Of a stretch of DNA of 41,458 bases, positions 1 through 8,528 are shown one piece after another. The stretch is from contig NZ_BONY01000080.1 of the NCBI RefSeq assembly GCF_016862955.1, forward strand, positions 1-41,458, in the 5' to 3' direction. Both the position numbers and the translations under genes were made by a program. Positions within the stretch are counted from its first letter, which is position 1. Each line of letters begins with the position of its first letter. Source of the stretch: Rhizocola hellebori (lineage in GTDB: Bacteria; Actinomycetota; Actinomycetes; Mycobacteriales; Micromonosporaceae). Under the pieces are notes generated by a model. It searched no databases. It saw only the letters and a list, made by a program, of their open reading frames with translations, and was not told the origin of the DNA.

Positions 1-760
1 CGGCGATTTGGCGGGCGATGTCGGCGATGACGGGGCCGTAGCCGGCGAGGTTGCCTGGGTTGTTGGTGAGGCGGGCGAGCATTTCCAGGTCGCCGGTCAG
101 CTCCACCCCACCAGCCCGGGAGCTGGTGGTGTTGCCTCGCAGCAGGTTGAGGAAGGTGTCGGCCCGCAGCTGGTCGAGGCTGCGTGGGTCTCCGGCCCGT
201 TTGAGCTCACGGGCCAACGCGGTCAGCCGATTCGACGCGGCTAGGGCGTCTTCGGCGGGCAGGTTCAGGCCGAGCAGGGTGGCGCTGCCGTCTTGGGTGG
301 GCTGCAGCTCGACGCGGCGTTGCCGGATTCGGGCGAGGCGGCGTATGGCGGCGGCTTCGGGGTCGGCGGTGATGACGAGTTTGGCTAGGCGGTTGCGTAG
401 CTCGCCGGTGGTCAAGCCTGGTGCCAGGGGCAGGATCTGGGCCACGATCGTGCGGGCCAGGGTGAGGTTGAGGGTGGTGACGGCGTCGGCGATGACGCGG
501 GCTTTGGGTAGGTCGATGTCACCGGTGGCCAGGGCGGCGTTTACGGCGGGTAGGCGGCGCACGATGGCCTCGGCCAGTTCCAGCTGGGTGTCGGCGGCGC
601 GTTGGGTCCAGACCAGCGCGCAGGAGATCTCGAACCCGGCGAACTCGGCGACAGGGGTGGCATCCGCTACTACGACCGCCTCGGCATAGAACTCCGCCTG
701 AGCCCGGGATATCGCACGCGCTTTGGCGATCAAACGCTCGAGAACCCCCGTTTCGAACAC
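1..760 (-). CDS. DUF222 domain protein (13E12/HNH endonuclease family), C-terminus missing
   Basis: An open minus-strand frame runs off the left edge and gives about 253 residues. Segments such as LTGDLEMLARL, LPKARVIADAVTT and LAARTIVA-like text match the DUF222 region that precedes an HNH nuclease domain in the large actinobacterial 13E12 family. The HNH part would lie outside the window, so nuclease activity is inferred only. GTG at 760 is chosen because an in-frame TAG lies four codons upstream and TAGCCT ends six bases before the GTG (leaderless pattern). These proteins are multicopy in many actinomycetes and their role is unclear. I saw no frameshift in the visible part. Confidence 0.82.
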   Translation of the reverse strand, partial: MFETGVLERLIAKARAISRAQAEFYAEAVVVADATPVAEFAGFEISCALVWTQRAADTQLELAEAIVRRLPAVNAALATGDIDLPKARVIADAVTTLNLTLARTIVAQILPLAPGLTTGELRNRLAKLVITADPEAAAIRRLARIRQRRVELQPTQDGSATLLGLNLPAEDALAASNRLTALARELKRAGDPRSLDQLRADTFLNLLRGNTTSSRAGGVELTGDLEMLARLTNNPGNLAGYGPVIADIARQIA

Positions 761-766
761 GTCATG

Positions 767-772
767 AGGCTA
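767..772 (-). promoter_or_regulatory. Putative -10 box, leaderless promoter of the DUF222 gene
   Basis: On the minus strand TAGCCT is followed by six bases (CATGAC) and then the GTG start at 760. I see no convincing -35 box. Confidence 0.4.
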
Positions 773-827
773 CCCGGACCCACCGACAATTCCCGAAGCG
801 TGGATCTTGCGGTGATGGGTGAGCGAT

Positions 828-833
828 TAGGAT
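828..833 (+). promoter_or_regulatory. Putative -10 box, leaderless promoter of the GNAT gene
   Basis: TAGGAT is followed by six bases and the GTG at 840. A loose -35 candidate TTGCGG lies at 807-812 with a 15-base spacer. There is no Shine-Dalgarno sequence in the same stretch. Confidence 0.45.
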
Positions 834-839
834 CGCTGG

Positions 840-1316
840 GTGAGTGGTGGCGCGGTGGTGGTGCGGGAGCGGCGCGGGGATGAGGTTGCGGCTTGTGTCG
901 CGGTGCTTGCGTTGATACATAAGGCTGAGGCCTATCCGTGGCACTGGCCGCAGGACGCGGCGCGCTGGCTCACGCCGCGGAACATGTTGCGGGCGTGGGT
1001 GGCGGTTGGGGATGCTGGCGCGATCGCTGGGCATGTCATGGTGCGCGGGGCGGTGGAGGGCGAGTCTGCGACGGTGAGCCGGTTGTTTGTGTCGCCGGGC
1101 TATCGCGGGCTCGGGCTCGGGGTTCGGTTTCTTGAGCTGGCTCGGGACTGGGCGGTGGAGAACGGGCGAGGCCTGGACCTCGAGGTGGACTCGGAAAGGC
1201 ATGCGGCCATTGGGCTTTACGAGCGTATGGGGTGGCGCAAGACGGGTGGCTATGTTGCCGATTGGGTGACGCCCGCGGGTGAGCCGGTTACCTTGCTTCG
1301 CTACGCGCTAGCGTGA
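840..1316 (+). CDS. GNAT family N-acetyltransferase
   Basis: The product is 158 residues, a single GNAT domain. The acetyl-CoA pyrophosphate-binding motif is visible as SPGYRGLGLG (R-G-x-G-x-G) after a hydrophobic strand (SRLFV), and a late LYERMGWRKTGGY segment is the typical GNAT strand 6-7 region (YE+xGF-like). It should transfer an acetyl group from acetyl-CoA to an amine, but the acceptor cannot be predicted. GTG at 840 is supported by a -10-like TAGGAT six bases upstream. The gene is divergent from the DUF222 gene, and its last 29 bases overlap the 3' end of the convergent CYTH gene. Confidence 0.85.
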   Translation: MSGGAVVVRERRGDEVAACVAVLALIHKAEAYPWHWPQDAARWLTPRNMLRAWVAVGDAGAIAGHVMVRGAVEGESATVSRLFVSPGYRGLGLGVRFLELARDWAVENGRGLDLEVDSERHAAIGLYERMGWRKTGGYVADWVTPAGEPVTLLRYALA

Positions 1317-1842
1317 GCAGTTGCTCCTTTTGGGTCGGGGTCGCGTGGGCCAGGTACCCCCCGCTGAATCGATCGTCCGTAGTGACCTCCCTGCCGATCG
1401 GTGCGGGCAGGAGCAGGCTCTGAGCCAGGTCAGGCAGCTCGATTTCGGCGAGGAGGAGTCCGGCCAGGTCGCCGTGGAACTTGTCGACGGCGAAGGACTG
1501 CTGGCCGACCTGCCAGAGACGGCGCGTTTTGCGCAGGATCGTGGCGGGCAGCTGGCGAAGCCTTTCGTATTCGGCCTCGGCGAGATAGATGTTGGTGATG
1601 GCCACGGTGGACGGGTTGGCTTCGTCGGGGCGGACCTTCTGGCAGAACTTGTAGACCACCTGCGAGTCGGCCTCGACCCGGCGCAGGCGCAAGCGGGTGC
1701 CGACGAGATAACGGTCCTCGATGAGCCGCGGATCCTTGGCCTGGGCCGGCATGTCGGTGAGCAGGAAGCGTCTTTCCCGCTCGAGCTTCGCGTATTTGCC
1801 CGAGCCGGGCTGGCGCGCCCAGCTCACCGCATCGTCAATCAC
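1288..1842 (-). CDS. CYTH domain protein (triphosphate tunnel metalloenzyme)
   Basis: The product is 184 residues. The CYTH signature E-x-E-x-K appears near the N-terminus as E21-R-E23-R-R25, so the usual lysine is arginine. Downstream are basic strands (RLRLRRVE, YKFCQK) and an acidic E-I-E-L motif typical of triphosphate tunnel enzymes, which hydrolyse thiamine triphosphate, inorganic triphosphate or related polyphosphates with a divalent metal. The substrate is not predictable. The start is GTG at 1842, preceded at six bases by TAATCT, whose TAA is also the stop codon of the upstream epimerase gene. The two genes are 9 bases apart and may also be co-transcribed. Confidence 0.85.
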   Translation of the reverse strand: MIDDAVSWARQPGSGKYAKLERERRFLLTDMPAQAKDPRLIEDRYLVGTRLRLRRVEADSQVVYKFCQKVRPDEANPSTVAITNIYLAEAEYERLRQLPATILRKTRRLWQVGQQSFAVDKFHGDLAGLLLAEIELPDLAQSLLLPAPIGREVTTDDRFSGGYLAHATPTQKEQLLTLARSEAR

Positions 1843-1848
1843 ACCGCG

Positions 1849-1854
1849 AGATTA
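1849..1854 (-). promoter_or_regulatory. Putative -10 box of the CYTH gene, containing the epimerase stop codon
   Basis: On the minus strand TAATCT is followed by CGCGGT and GTG. The first three bases are the TAA stop of the epimerase frame. Confidence 0.4.
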
Positions 1855-2835
1855 GCGCGCGTGCCAGGCTGCCAGGACCTCTGATTCCTCCGAAGGAGTG
1901 AGTCCGGCGCGTCGATTGATCTCCGGATCGGTTTCGAGCCAGGCGAAGGTGTCGCGCGCGGTGTCGATCAACGGACGGGGTGACAGCCCGCCGGCGTAGG
2001 CGGGCGAGGTGTCGCGGGCCATGAAGCCCGCGTATTCGGGGACGGGCAGCCACATGGGCAGGGTGCGTTCCCCCATCCACGGGCCAACCTTTTGCGCGGC
2101 AAGGAAATCTTGGTCGACCCAGGTAAGTTCGGGGGCGACCCCGACGGCGGCGGCGATGCCGTCGAGGAATTCGCCGCGGGTGATCGGGGTGCACATCCCG
2201 TCGTAGATGCCGGTCTGGCCGGAGGAGGCCGCGCGCACATGCCAGTCGGCGAGGTCGCGGACGTCGATCCATTGGACGTGGTCGGAAGGGGTACCGGGGG
2301 CGAGGATCTCACCACCCCGGGCGAGCCGGGAAACCCAGTAGTGGAAACGGTTCTCGGCCGCGCCTGGGCCGACGATGAGCCCGGCCCGATCGATGAAGAC
2401 CGGCAGGCCGGTTTCCAGCACGAGCTGTTCGCAGGTGACCTTCCACTGGCCGTAGAACTGCATGTCGGTCTCGTCGACGTCGGGTGGGGCGGCTTCCTTC
2501 AGCGGGCCTTCCGTGGTCTGAAACGGTGTGGCGTCGTCGGCGTACACCGAACAGGTGGAGACGAAGGACCAGTGGCCGGTACGCTTGGCCAGGGTCGCCA
2601 CCGCGGCGCGGACCTGGCTCGGGTGGCGGGCGACATCGATGACAGCGTCGAAGTTTCCGTCCAGTTTGGACAAACCGTCGGGCGTGCTGCGGTCAACCTG
2701 AACGAAATTCGCGCCCGAAGGCGGGTCGCCGGCGCTGCCCCGGGCGGCGCAGGTGACATCGTGGCCGGCGGCCAGGGCGGCGCGGGCTATTTCCCGGCCG
2801 AGGAGAGCTGTTCCCCCGAGAATCAGTAGCTTCAC
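1852..2835 (-). CDS. NAD-dependent epimerase/reductase (extended SDR-like)
   Basis: The product is 327 residues with an N-terminal Rossmann fold. It starts VKLLILGGTALLG, with glycines G7, G8 and G13 binding the dinucleotide. A serine-rich strand (SFVSTCSVYAD) comes before the catalytic Y128-x-x-x-K132 pair in FYGQWK. The C-terminal half carries the substrate domain (WIDVRDLADWHV, GIYDGMCTP). Family members act on nucleotide sugars or related carbonyl substrates, and the substrate here is unknown. The frame stays open far upstream, but GTG at 2835 puts the Rossmann glycines at the normal distance from the N-terminus. TTGGCT, an 18-base spacer, CAGGCT and six bases precede it. Confidence 0.85.
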   Translation of the reverse strand: MKLLILGGTALLGREIARAALAAGHDVTCAARGSAGDPPSGANFVQVDRSTPDGLSKLDGNFDAVIDVARHPSQVRAAVATLAKRTGHWSFVSTCSVYADDATPFQTTEGPLKEAAPPDVDETDMQFYGQWKVTCEQLVLETGLPVFIDRAGLIVGPGAAENRFHYWVSRLARGGEILAPGTPSDHVQWIDVRDLADWHVRAASSGQTGIYDGMCTPITRGEFLDGIAAAVGVAPELTWVDQDFLAAQKVGPWMGERTLPMWLPVPEYAGFMARDTSPAYAGGLSPRPLIDTARDTFAWLETDPEINRRAGLTPSEESEVLAAWHAR

Positions 2836-2897
2836 GCCGCCAGCCTGACCGGTAGACGGACGTGAAGCCAACAACATTCGCTGACAGCAGAGGTTTT

Positions 2898-4334
2898 CTA
2901 AGGCGGAGGGGTTCGCGGGGAGTCGAGCCAGGTGTGGATGAGCTGGGTGAAGTCGCGGCCGGTGTGGCGGTTGACGAAGGCGATAAAGGAGGTCCTGTCC
3001 TGGGTGCTGAAGCGCCTTTCGGAAACCCATGCCTTGCCCAGGGCGTAGAACGACTCCTCGCCGATGTTTTTGCGGATCTGGTGCAGCAGCAACGCGGGAC
3101 ATATGTAGACATTCGACTCGGCGAAGCTGTCGGCCCGGGGATGGCCGGGCGGGCCGAACTGTGCGCGCAGCTCGGCGTCGCGCTGCCGTGCCCAGGTCTC
3201 CCAGGACTTGTCGCTCACCTTGTCGCGGTTGTTGGACCAGAGGGACTCGATGTACATCGCCCAGCCCTCGTTGAGCCACAGCTCGTTCCAGTTGCTCGGG
3301 CCGACGGCGTCCCCGAACCATTGATGCGCGTATTCGTGGACGAGGACGTCTTCGAGGTCGGAGGCGCGCTCCATCTTGAAGTTGCCCATGGTGAGCAGCT
3401 GCTGGGTCTCCATCGCCGACTTCGAGGGCACGATCACCACTCCGGCGCTCGGGAACGGGTAGGGGCCGAATCGGAATTCAAGCCACTCCAGGTACTGCGG
3501 GGTTTTGCGGATGGCCGGCATCATCGCGTCGTCGATGCCGGGCCGGTACCAATAGGTCAGCGGGATCCCGTGCGGCCCGATCGCGGTTTCCTTCTTGTAT
3601 TTGCCGACGGCCAGCGTGGCCAGATAGCTGGCCATCGGGTCGGTGGCGGTGTACTTGAAGGTGTTTCCAGCCTGCCCGGCCGGAGTCCCGCTGGCTATCC
3701 CCGCCCAGCCCTCGGGCACCGTGATGGCTATGTCATAGAGCGCTTTGTCCGATGGATGATCATTTACTGGGTACCAGGTGAAAGCGCCATATGGTTCCTG
3801 CATCGTCCACAGCGAGCCGTCCGGGGTAACGGTGAGCCCGAGGCCCTCAGCGTCACTGCGGTGCGAAGGCATAGGCACTGTCGCGGGCGTGCCGTGATAG
3901 ACGATCACCAGGGTGGCGTAGCGATCCTTGGCCAGCGCGACCGGGATGGTGAGGTTGTCATCGGCGATGCTCGAAGCGGTGGTCAGCCCGTCAACGGTCA
4001 CCGACTCCACGGTGAAGGTGTGCGAGAAGTCGAGCGTGATCTTGGGTAGGAACGTGTTGGCGCGCATCCGCACCGTCGCCGCGCCGGTGAGCTGTTTTTC
4101 GGCCGGCTCCCAGGTCAGGTCGAGACCGTAGTGGAGCACATCGATGCCAACGCTGCCGTGCTGGGGGTAGAGCGGATCGGCGACCGGCACGGACTGACCA
4201 GCCTGCCAAGGCGCGTAATCGAGGCCTTTGGGCGGGCTGGCGGTGGCCGGGCCGGGCAGGGGCGCGGGGGGTGTCAGGGGCGAGCAGGCACCGAGCGCTA
4301 GGAAAGCGGCCATGAGGAGAGCGATGCGGCGCAT
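2898..4334 (-). CDS. M1-family zinc metallopeptidase, lipoprotein
   Basis: The product is 478 residues. MRRIALLMAAFLALGAC is a lipoprotein signal with lipobox LGAC (Cys17), so it should be anchored on the outer face of the membrane. The gluzincin core is complete: H333-E-x-x-H337, 18 residues, then E356 in LNEGWAMY. The exopeptidase motif GAMEN of classical M1 aminopeptidases is replaced by SAMET, a variation that may change substrate handling. It lacks the large C-terminal helical domain of PepN-type enzymes, so it is a short M1 form. The start at 4334 gives a clean signal peptide, and TATCGT ends six bases upstream. It is divergent from mfd. Confidence 0.9.
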   Translation of the reverse strand: MRRIALLMAAFLALGACSPLTPPAPLPGPATASPPKGLDYAPWQAGQSVPVADPLYPQHGSVGIDVLHYGLDLTWEPAEKQLTGAATVRMRANTFLPKITLDFSHTFTVESVTVDGLTTASSIADDNLTIPVALAKDRYATLVIVYHGTPATVPMPSHRSDAEGLGLTVTPDGSLWTMQEPYGAFTWYPVNDHPSDKALYDIAITVPEGWAGIASGTPAGQAGNTFKYTATDPMASYLATLAVGKYKKETAIGPHGIPLTYWYRPGIDDAMMPAIRKTPQYLEWLEFRFGPYPFPSAGVVIVPSKSAMETQQLLTMGNFKMERASDLEDVLVHEYAHQWFGDAVGPSNWNELWLNEGWAMYIESLWSNNRDKVSDKSWETWARQRDAELRAQFGPPGHPRADSFAESNVYICPALLLHQIRKNIGEESFYALGKAWVSERRFSTQDRTSFIAFVNRHTGRDFTQLIHTWLDSPRTPPP

Positions 4335-4340
4335 CTGTGC

Positions 4341-4346
4341 ACGATA
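4341..4346 (-). promoter_or_regulatory. Putative -10 box, leaderless promoter of the M1 peptidase gene
   Basis: On the minus strand TATCGT is followed by GCACAG and then the ATG at 4334, with no Shine-Dalgarno sequence. Confidence 0.45.
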
Positions 4347-4443
4347 AACGAGCTTGGCGCGCGCGGTAGGCTGGTGGCGACACCCCGTCTCCGACCCGGA
4401 ACGGGGCATTTCGGCGTGGCCGACGCTCGCGAAGGATTCCACG

Positions 4444-7400
4444 ATGCTTAATGCACTGCTAGAGGCTGCCGCCGCCGATCCGGCTTTGCAGCGGGTGGCG
4501 CAGCTTGCCTCGGGTCAGGCCGAGCTAGACGTCACCGCGCCTGTTGCGGCCAGGCCGTTTCTCGTGGCGACCGCGGCCAGGCAGCGGCCTGTGCTGGCGA
4601 TCACGGCGACCAGCCGGGAGGCCGAGGATCTGGCCGATTCGCTTACCGCTTTCGTGGAGCCTGAGCAGATTGCGGTTTTCCCGAGCTGGGAGACATTGCC
4701 GCATGAGCGGCTTTCGCCGCGCTCGGACACGGTCGGCCGGCGGCTGGCCGTGCTGCGCAGGCTGGCGCATCCGGAAAAGGCGGAGCTGCGGGTCATCGTC
4801 GCGCCGGTGAGAAGCCTGCTGCAGCCTCAGCTCAAGGGGCTGGGCGACCTCGAGCCGGTTGAGCTCAAGCCCGGCCAGAGCCAGGAGCTGGAGCCGATCG
4901 CCCGCACCCTGTCCGATCTGGCCTACGCCCGAGTCGACCTGGTCACCAAACGCGGCGAGTTCGCGGTGCGGGGCGGAATTCTGGACATCTTCCCGCCTAC
5001 CGATGAGCATCCGTCGCGGGTGGAGTTCTGGGGCGACGAGGTCGAGGAGATCCGTACTTTCTCCGTGGCCGACCAGCGAACCATCGACAAGGTTGACCGG
5101 CTGTGGGCGCCGCCCTGCCGCGAGCTGCTGCTGACCCCCGACATCCGTGAGCGCGCGGCGGAGCTTGCGGAGCAGCATCCGGCCCTGGCCGAGATGCTCA
5201 CCAAACTGGCCGAGGGGATTCCGGTCGAGGGCATGGAGTCACTCGGGCCCGCGCTGCACCGTGGCCGCGACTCGATGGAGCTTCTGCTCGACTGCGTTCC
5301 CCCGGAAACCCTTGTCCTGCTTGCCGATCCGGAGCGGATCCGGACCCGTGCGCACGACCTGGTGCGGACCAGCGACGAGTTCTTGGAGGCGTCCTGGGCC
5401 GCGGCGGCGACCGGCGCCAAGGCGCCCATCGATCTGGGGGCCGCCGCCTTCCACTCGCTGGCCGGGGTCCGCGAGCATGCCCTGGCGCTGGGCCTGCCGT
5501 GGTGGACAACCTCTCCGTTTGGCCTGTCCGAAACCGAGGCCAAGCCGGACGACACGCCCTGGCTGGACAAGGCTGACCTGGATGTCACGCCGGACACCGG
5601 GATGGTGGTGAGCCTGGACGCGGGCCAGGCCCCCGTCTACCACGGGCAGACCGAGCGTGTGGTTCAGGACGTGGCGGCGTGGCTTGCCGATGGCTGGCGG
5701 GTGGCCCTGGTCTTCGGCGGCCACGGCCCCGCCCAGCGCGCCGCCGAGGTGCTGCGCGACGCGGGCATCGGGGCGAGCGTGGGCGCCACCATCGCCGCGC
5801 AGGGCGTCAGCATCGTTACCGGGCCGCTCACCCACGGGCTGGTTTCGCCCGTGGCGAAGCTCGCCGTGCTCACCGGTTCCGATATCTCGGGCGGCCGCGG
5901 CAGCACCAACCGCGAGCTGGGCAAGATGCCGTCGCGCCGGCGCAACACCATCGACCCGCTGGAGCTGCGCTCGGGCGACTTCGTCGTGCACGAGCAGCAC
6001 GGCATCGGCAAGTACGTGGAACTGGTGCAGCGCAAGGTAAACGGGGCGGATCGCGAATATCTCGTCATCGAGTACGCGGCGTCCAAGCGGGGTCAACCCG
6101 GCGATCGCCTCTTCGTGCCGACCGACTCCCTCGACCAGCTGAGCCGTTACGTGGGCGGGGAGTCGCCGACCCTGCACAAGATGGGCGGCTCCGACTGGCA
6201 GAAGGCAAAAGCGCGGGCGCGCAAGGCTGTTCGGGAGATCGCGGCACAGCTCATCCAGCTTTACGCGGCCCGCCAAGCCGCCCCGGGGCACGCCTTCGGA
6301 CCCGACACCCCTTGGCAGCGCGAGCTTGAGGACGCCTTCCCCTATCAGGAGACGCCCGACCAGCTCTCCGCGATCGACGAGGTCAAGTTCGACATGGAAA
6401 AGCCGGTACCCATGGACCGCCTGATCTGTGGCGACGTCGGCTTCGGCAAGACCGAGATCGCGGTGCGCGCCGTCTTCAAGGCCGTGCAGGACGGCAAGCA
6501 GGTAGCCGTGCTCGTGCCCACCACACTGCTTGCGCAGCAACACTTCAGCACCTTCTCCGAGCGTTTCTCCCAGTTCCCCGTCGTTCTCCGCCAGCTGTCG
6601 CGCTTTGCCACGCCGAAGGAGGCGGCCGAGACCATCGAGATGGCGGCCGATGGTCGCGTGGATGTGGTTATTGGTACCCACAGATTGCTGCAACAGTCGA
6701 CCCGCTTCCACCGGTTGGGCCTGGTCGTGGTCGACGAGGAACAGCGCTTTGGCGTGGAACACAAGGAAAAGCTCAAAGAGATCCGGGCCAATGTCGACGT
6801 GCTGACCATGTCGGCGACGCCGATCCCGCGCACGCTCGAAATGTCGATCACCGGTATTCGGGAGATGTCGCAGATCAATACGCCGCCGGAGGAGCGGCAC
6901 CCGGTGCTCACCTACGTCGGCGGCTACGACGACAAGACGGTGGCGGCCGCCATCCACCGCGAGCTGCTGCGCGACGGGCAGGTTTTCTACCTGCACAACC
7001 GGGTCGAGTCGATCGAAAAGGCGGCGCGTCGCCTGCGCGAGCTGGTTCCCGAGGCCCGCGTCGCCGTCGCGCACGGCCAGATGGGCGAGGATGCTCTGGA
7101 AAGGGTGATGGTTGGCTTCTGGGAGAAGGAGTTCGACGTTCTCGTCGCCACCACGATCATCGAGTCCGGGTTGGACATCCCGAACGCCAACACGCTCATC
7201 CTGGAACGCGCCGACCTGCTCGGTCTGGCGCAGCTGCACCAGATCCGGGGCCGGGTCGGGCGGGGCCGGGAGCGCGCCTACGCCTACTTCCTCTACCCGC
7301 CCGAGAAACCGCTGACCGAACAGGCGCATGAGCGGCTGGCCACCATCGCCCAGCACACCGAGCTGGGCGCGGGCATGTATGTGGCGATGAAGGACCTCGA

Positions 7401-7995
7401 AATCCGCGGGGCCGGTAACCTGCTCGGCGGCGAGCAGTCCGGCCACATCGAGGGCGTCGGCTTCGACCTCTACATCCGGATGGTCGGCGAAGCGGTGCAG
7501 GCGTTCAAGGGCGACGGCACCCAGGCCGAAGAGGTCGTCGAGGTCAAAATCGACCTGCCCATCGATGCCCACCTGCCCGAGGAGTTCATCGAGGCGGAAA
7601 GGCTGCGGCTGGAGATCTACCGCAAGCTCGCCTCCGCACGCACCGAGGAGGCGCTGCAGGAGGTCATCGCGGAGGTCACCGACCGCTACGGAGAGCCGCC
7701 CGCTCAGGTCGCCAACCTGGTGGCGGTAGCCCGCCTGCGGCTGCTCGCGCGGCGCTACGGTTTGTCGGAGATTTCGTTGCAGGGCAAGCATGTGCGCTTC
7801 TCGCCGATCGAGCTGGCCGATTCCAAGCAGTTGCGGCTCAAGCGGTACCACCCGGATGCGGTCTACAAGACGGCGACGAACCAGATTTCGGTGCCCGCAC
7901 CGATGACGCGCCGTGTCGGCGGCGAGCCCATGCGTGACCAAGCGTTGCTGGACTGGTGTGCCCAGCTCCTCCGTGACCTGCTCGGGGAGGCATAA
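4444..7995 (+). CDS. mfd: Transcription-repair coupling factor Mfd
   Basis: The product is 1183 residues, normal for Mfd. Mfd is an ATP-dependent translocase that removes stalled RNA polymerase and recruits UvrA. The N-terminal part is the UvrB-like damage module (FPSWETLPHERLSP). The RNA polymerase interaction domain is seen as VVHEQHGIGKYVEL. The helicase core carries Walker A GDVGFGKTE (around residue 663), DEEQ (764-767), SATPIPRT and a QIRGRVGRG motif VI. The C-terminal part is the Mfd D7 domain. ATG at 4444 is chosen over in-frame upstream codons because GAAGGA at 4431-4436 is a good ribosome site and MLNALL is a natural start. The next gene also encodes a DNA-repair protein. Confidence 0.98.
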   Translation: MLNALLEAAAADPALQRVAQLASGQAELDVTAPVAARPFLVATAARQRPVLAITATSREAEDLADSLTAFVEPEQIAVFPSWETLPHERLSPRSDTVGRRLAVLRRLAHPEKAELRVIVAPVRSLLQPQLKGLGDLEPVELKPGQSQELEPIARTLSDLAYARVDLVTKRGEFAVRGGILDIFPPTDEHPSRVEFWGDEVEEIRTFSVADQRTIDKVDRLWAPPCRELLLTPDIRERAAELAEQHPALAEMLTKLAEGIPVEGMESLGPALHRGRDSMELLLDCVPPETLVLLADPERIRTRAHDLVRTSDEFLEASWAAAATGAKAPIDLGAAAFHSLAGVREHALALGLPWWTTSPFGLSETEAKPDDTPWLDKADLDVTPDTGMVVSLDAGQAPVYHGQTERVVQDVAAWLADGWRVALVFGGHGPAQRAAEVLRDAGIGASVGATIAAQGVSIVTGPLTHGLVSPVAKLAVLTGSDISGGRGSTNRELGKMPSRRRNTIDPLELRSGDFVVHEQHGIGKYVELVQRKVNGADREYLVIEYAASKRGQPGDRLFVPTDSLDQLSRYVGGESPTLHKMGGSDWQKAKARARKAVREIAAQLIQLYAARQAAPGHAFGPDTPWQRELEDAFPYQETPDQLSAIDEVKFDMEKPVPMDRLICGDVGFGKTEIAVRAVFKAVQDGKQVAVLVPTTLLAQQHFSTFSERFSQFPVVLRQLSRFATPKEAAETIEMAADGRVDVVIGTHRLLQQSTRFHRLGLVVVDEEQRFGVEHKEKLKEIRANVDVLTMSATPIPRTLEMSITGIREMSQINTPPEERHPVLTYVGGYDDKTVAAAIHRELLRDGQVFYLHNRVESIEKAARRLRELVPEARVAVAHGQMGEDALERVMVGFWEKEFDVLVATTIIESGLDIPNANTLILERADLLGLAQLHQIRGRVGRGRERAYAYFLYPPEKPLTEQAHERLATIAQHTELGAGMYVAMKDLEIRGAGNLLGGEQSGHIEGVGFDLYIRMVGEAVQAFKGDGTQAEEVVEVKIDLPIDAHLPEEFIEAERLRLEIYRKLASARTEEALQEVIAEVTDRYGEPPAQVANLVAVARLRLLARRYGLSEISLQGKHVRFSPIELADSKQLRLKRYHPDAVYKTATNQISVPAPMTRRVGGEPMRDQALLDWCAQLLRDLLGEA

Positions 7996-8042
7996 CGCTT
8001 ACCATGTCCGAAAACCGCGATCGTCCGCCCCGCTCTGCTGAC

Positions 8043-8048
8043 TACCAT
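8043..8048 (+). promoter_or_regulatory. Putative -10 box, leaderless promoter of ogt
   Basis: TACCAT is followed by GGAGCG and the ATG at 8055. This favours 8055 over the in-frame ATG at 8004. Confidence 0.35.
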
Positions 8049-8054
8049 GGAGCG

Positions 8055-8528
8055 ATGCGCTGGTCCTACATCGACTCACCCATCGGTGAGCTTTCCTACG
8101 CGCTCGACGACACGGGCGTGTGCTCCGTCCACTTCGGACTGAAGAAGGACGCCACCCTCGGCGACGACGAGGCCGCCCGCCAGCTGCGCGCCTACTTCGA
8201 CGGCTCGCTGACCGACTTCGACCTCCCGCTCTCCGTGCGGCGAGGCAGCGAATTCGAGCGGGCGGTGTGGCGGCAGATGCAGATCATCCCTTACGGCGAA
8301 ACAAAGTCCTACGGCTATGTGGCGGCAGCGGTCGGTGAACCCGGTGGCGCGCAAGCTGTCGGCACCGCCTGCAACCGCAACCCGCTGCCCGTCATCGTTC
8401 CGTGCCATCGCATCATCGGCTCAGACGGCAAACTCGTCGGCTTCGGCGGCGGCCTGGAACGCAAACGCATCCTCCTCGAGCTGGAGGCCAACGTAAAAAT
8501 GCAACTCGACTGGGGCATTGCTTCGTGA
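8055..8528 (+). CDS. ogt: Methylated-DNA-protein-cysteine S-methyltransferase (Ogt type)
   Basis: The product is 157 residues. It repairs O6-alkylguanine by irreversible transfer of the alkyl group to its own cysteine. The active-site motif PCHR (Cys117), the upstream ACNRNP with the asparagine hinge, the DNA-binding helix region (YVAAAVGEPGGAQAVG) and GFGGGLERKRILL are all present. The N-terminal domain begins MRWSYIDSPIGEL. An ATG at 8004 would add 17 residues (SENRDRPPRSADYHGA) that do not look like the family. The gene follows mfd and overlaps the next small gene by four bases. Confidence 0.92.
   Translation: MRWSYIDSPIGELSYALDDTGVCSVHFGLKKDATLGDDEAARQLRAYFDGSLTDFDLPLSVRRGSEFERAVWRQMQIIPYGETKSYGYVAAAVGEPGGAQAVGTACNRNPLPVIVPCHRIIGSDGKLVGFGGGLERKRILLELEANVKMQLDWGIAS

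Noticed and set aside
1968-2315. Second reading frame inside the epimerase gene
   Set aside because: It is a Pro/Ser/Ala-rich shadow frame without a start signal; the epimerase frame has the catalytic YxxxK.
5239-7941. 900-codon open frame antisense to mfd
   Set aside because: It is a GC-rich shadow; the product has no family features and mfd motifs are complete on the plus strand.
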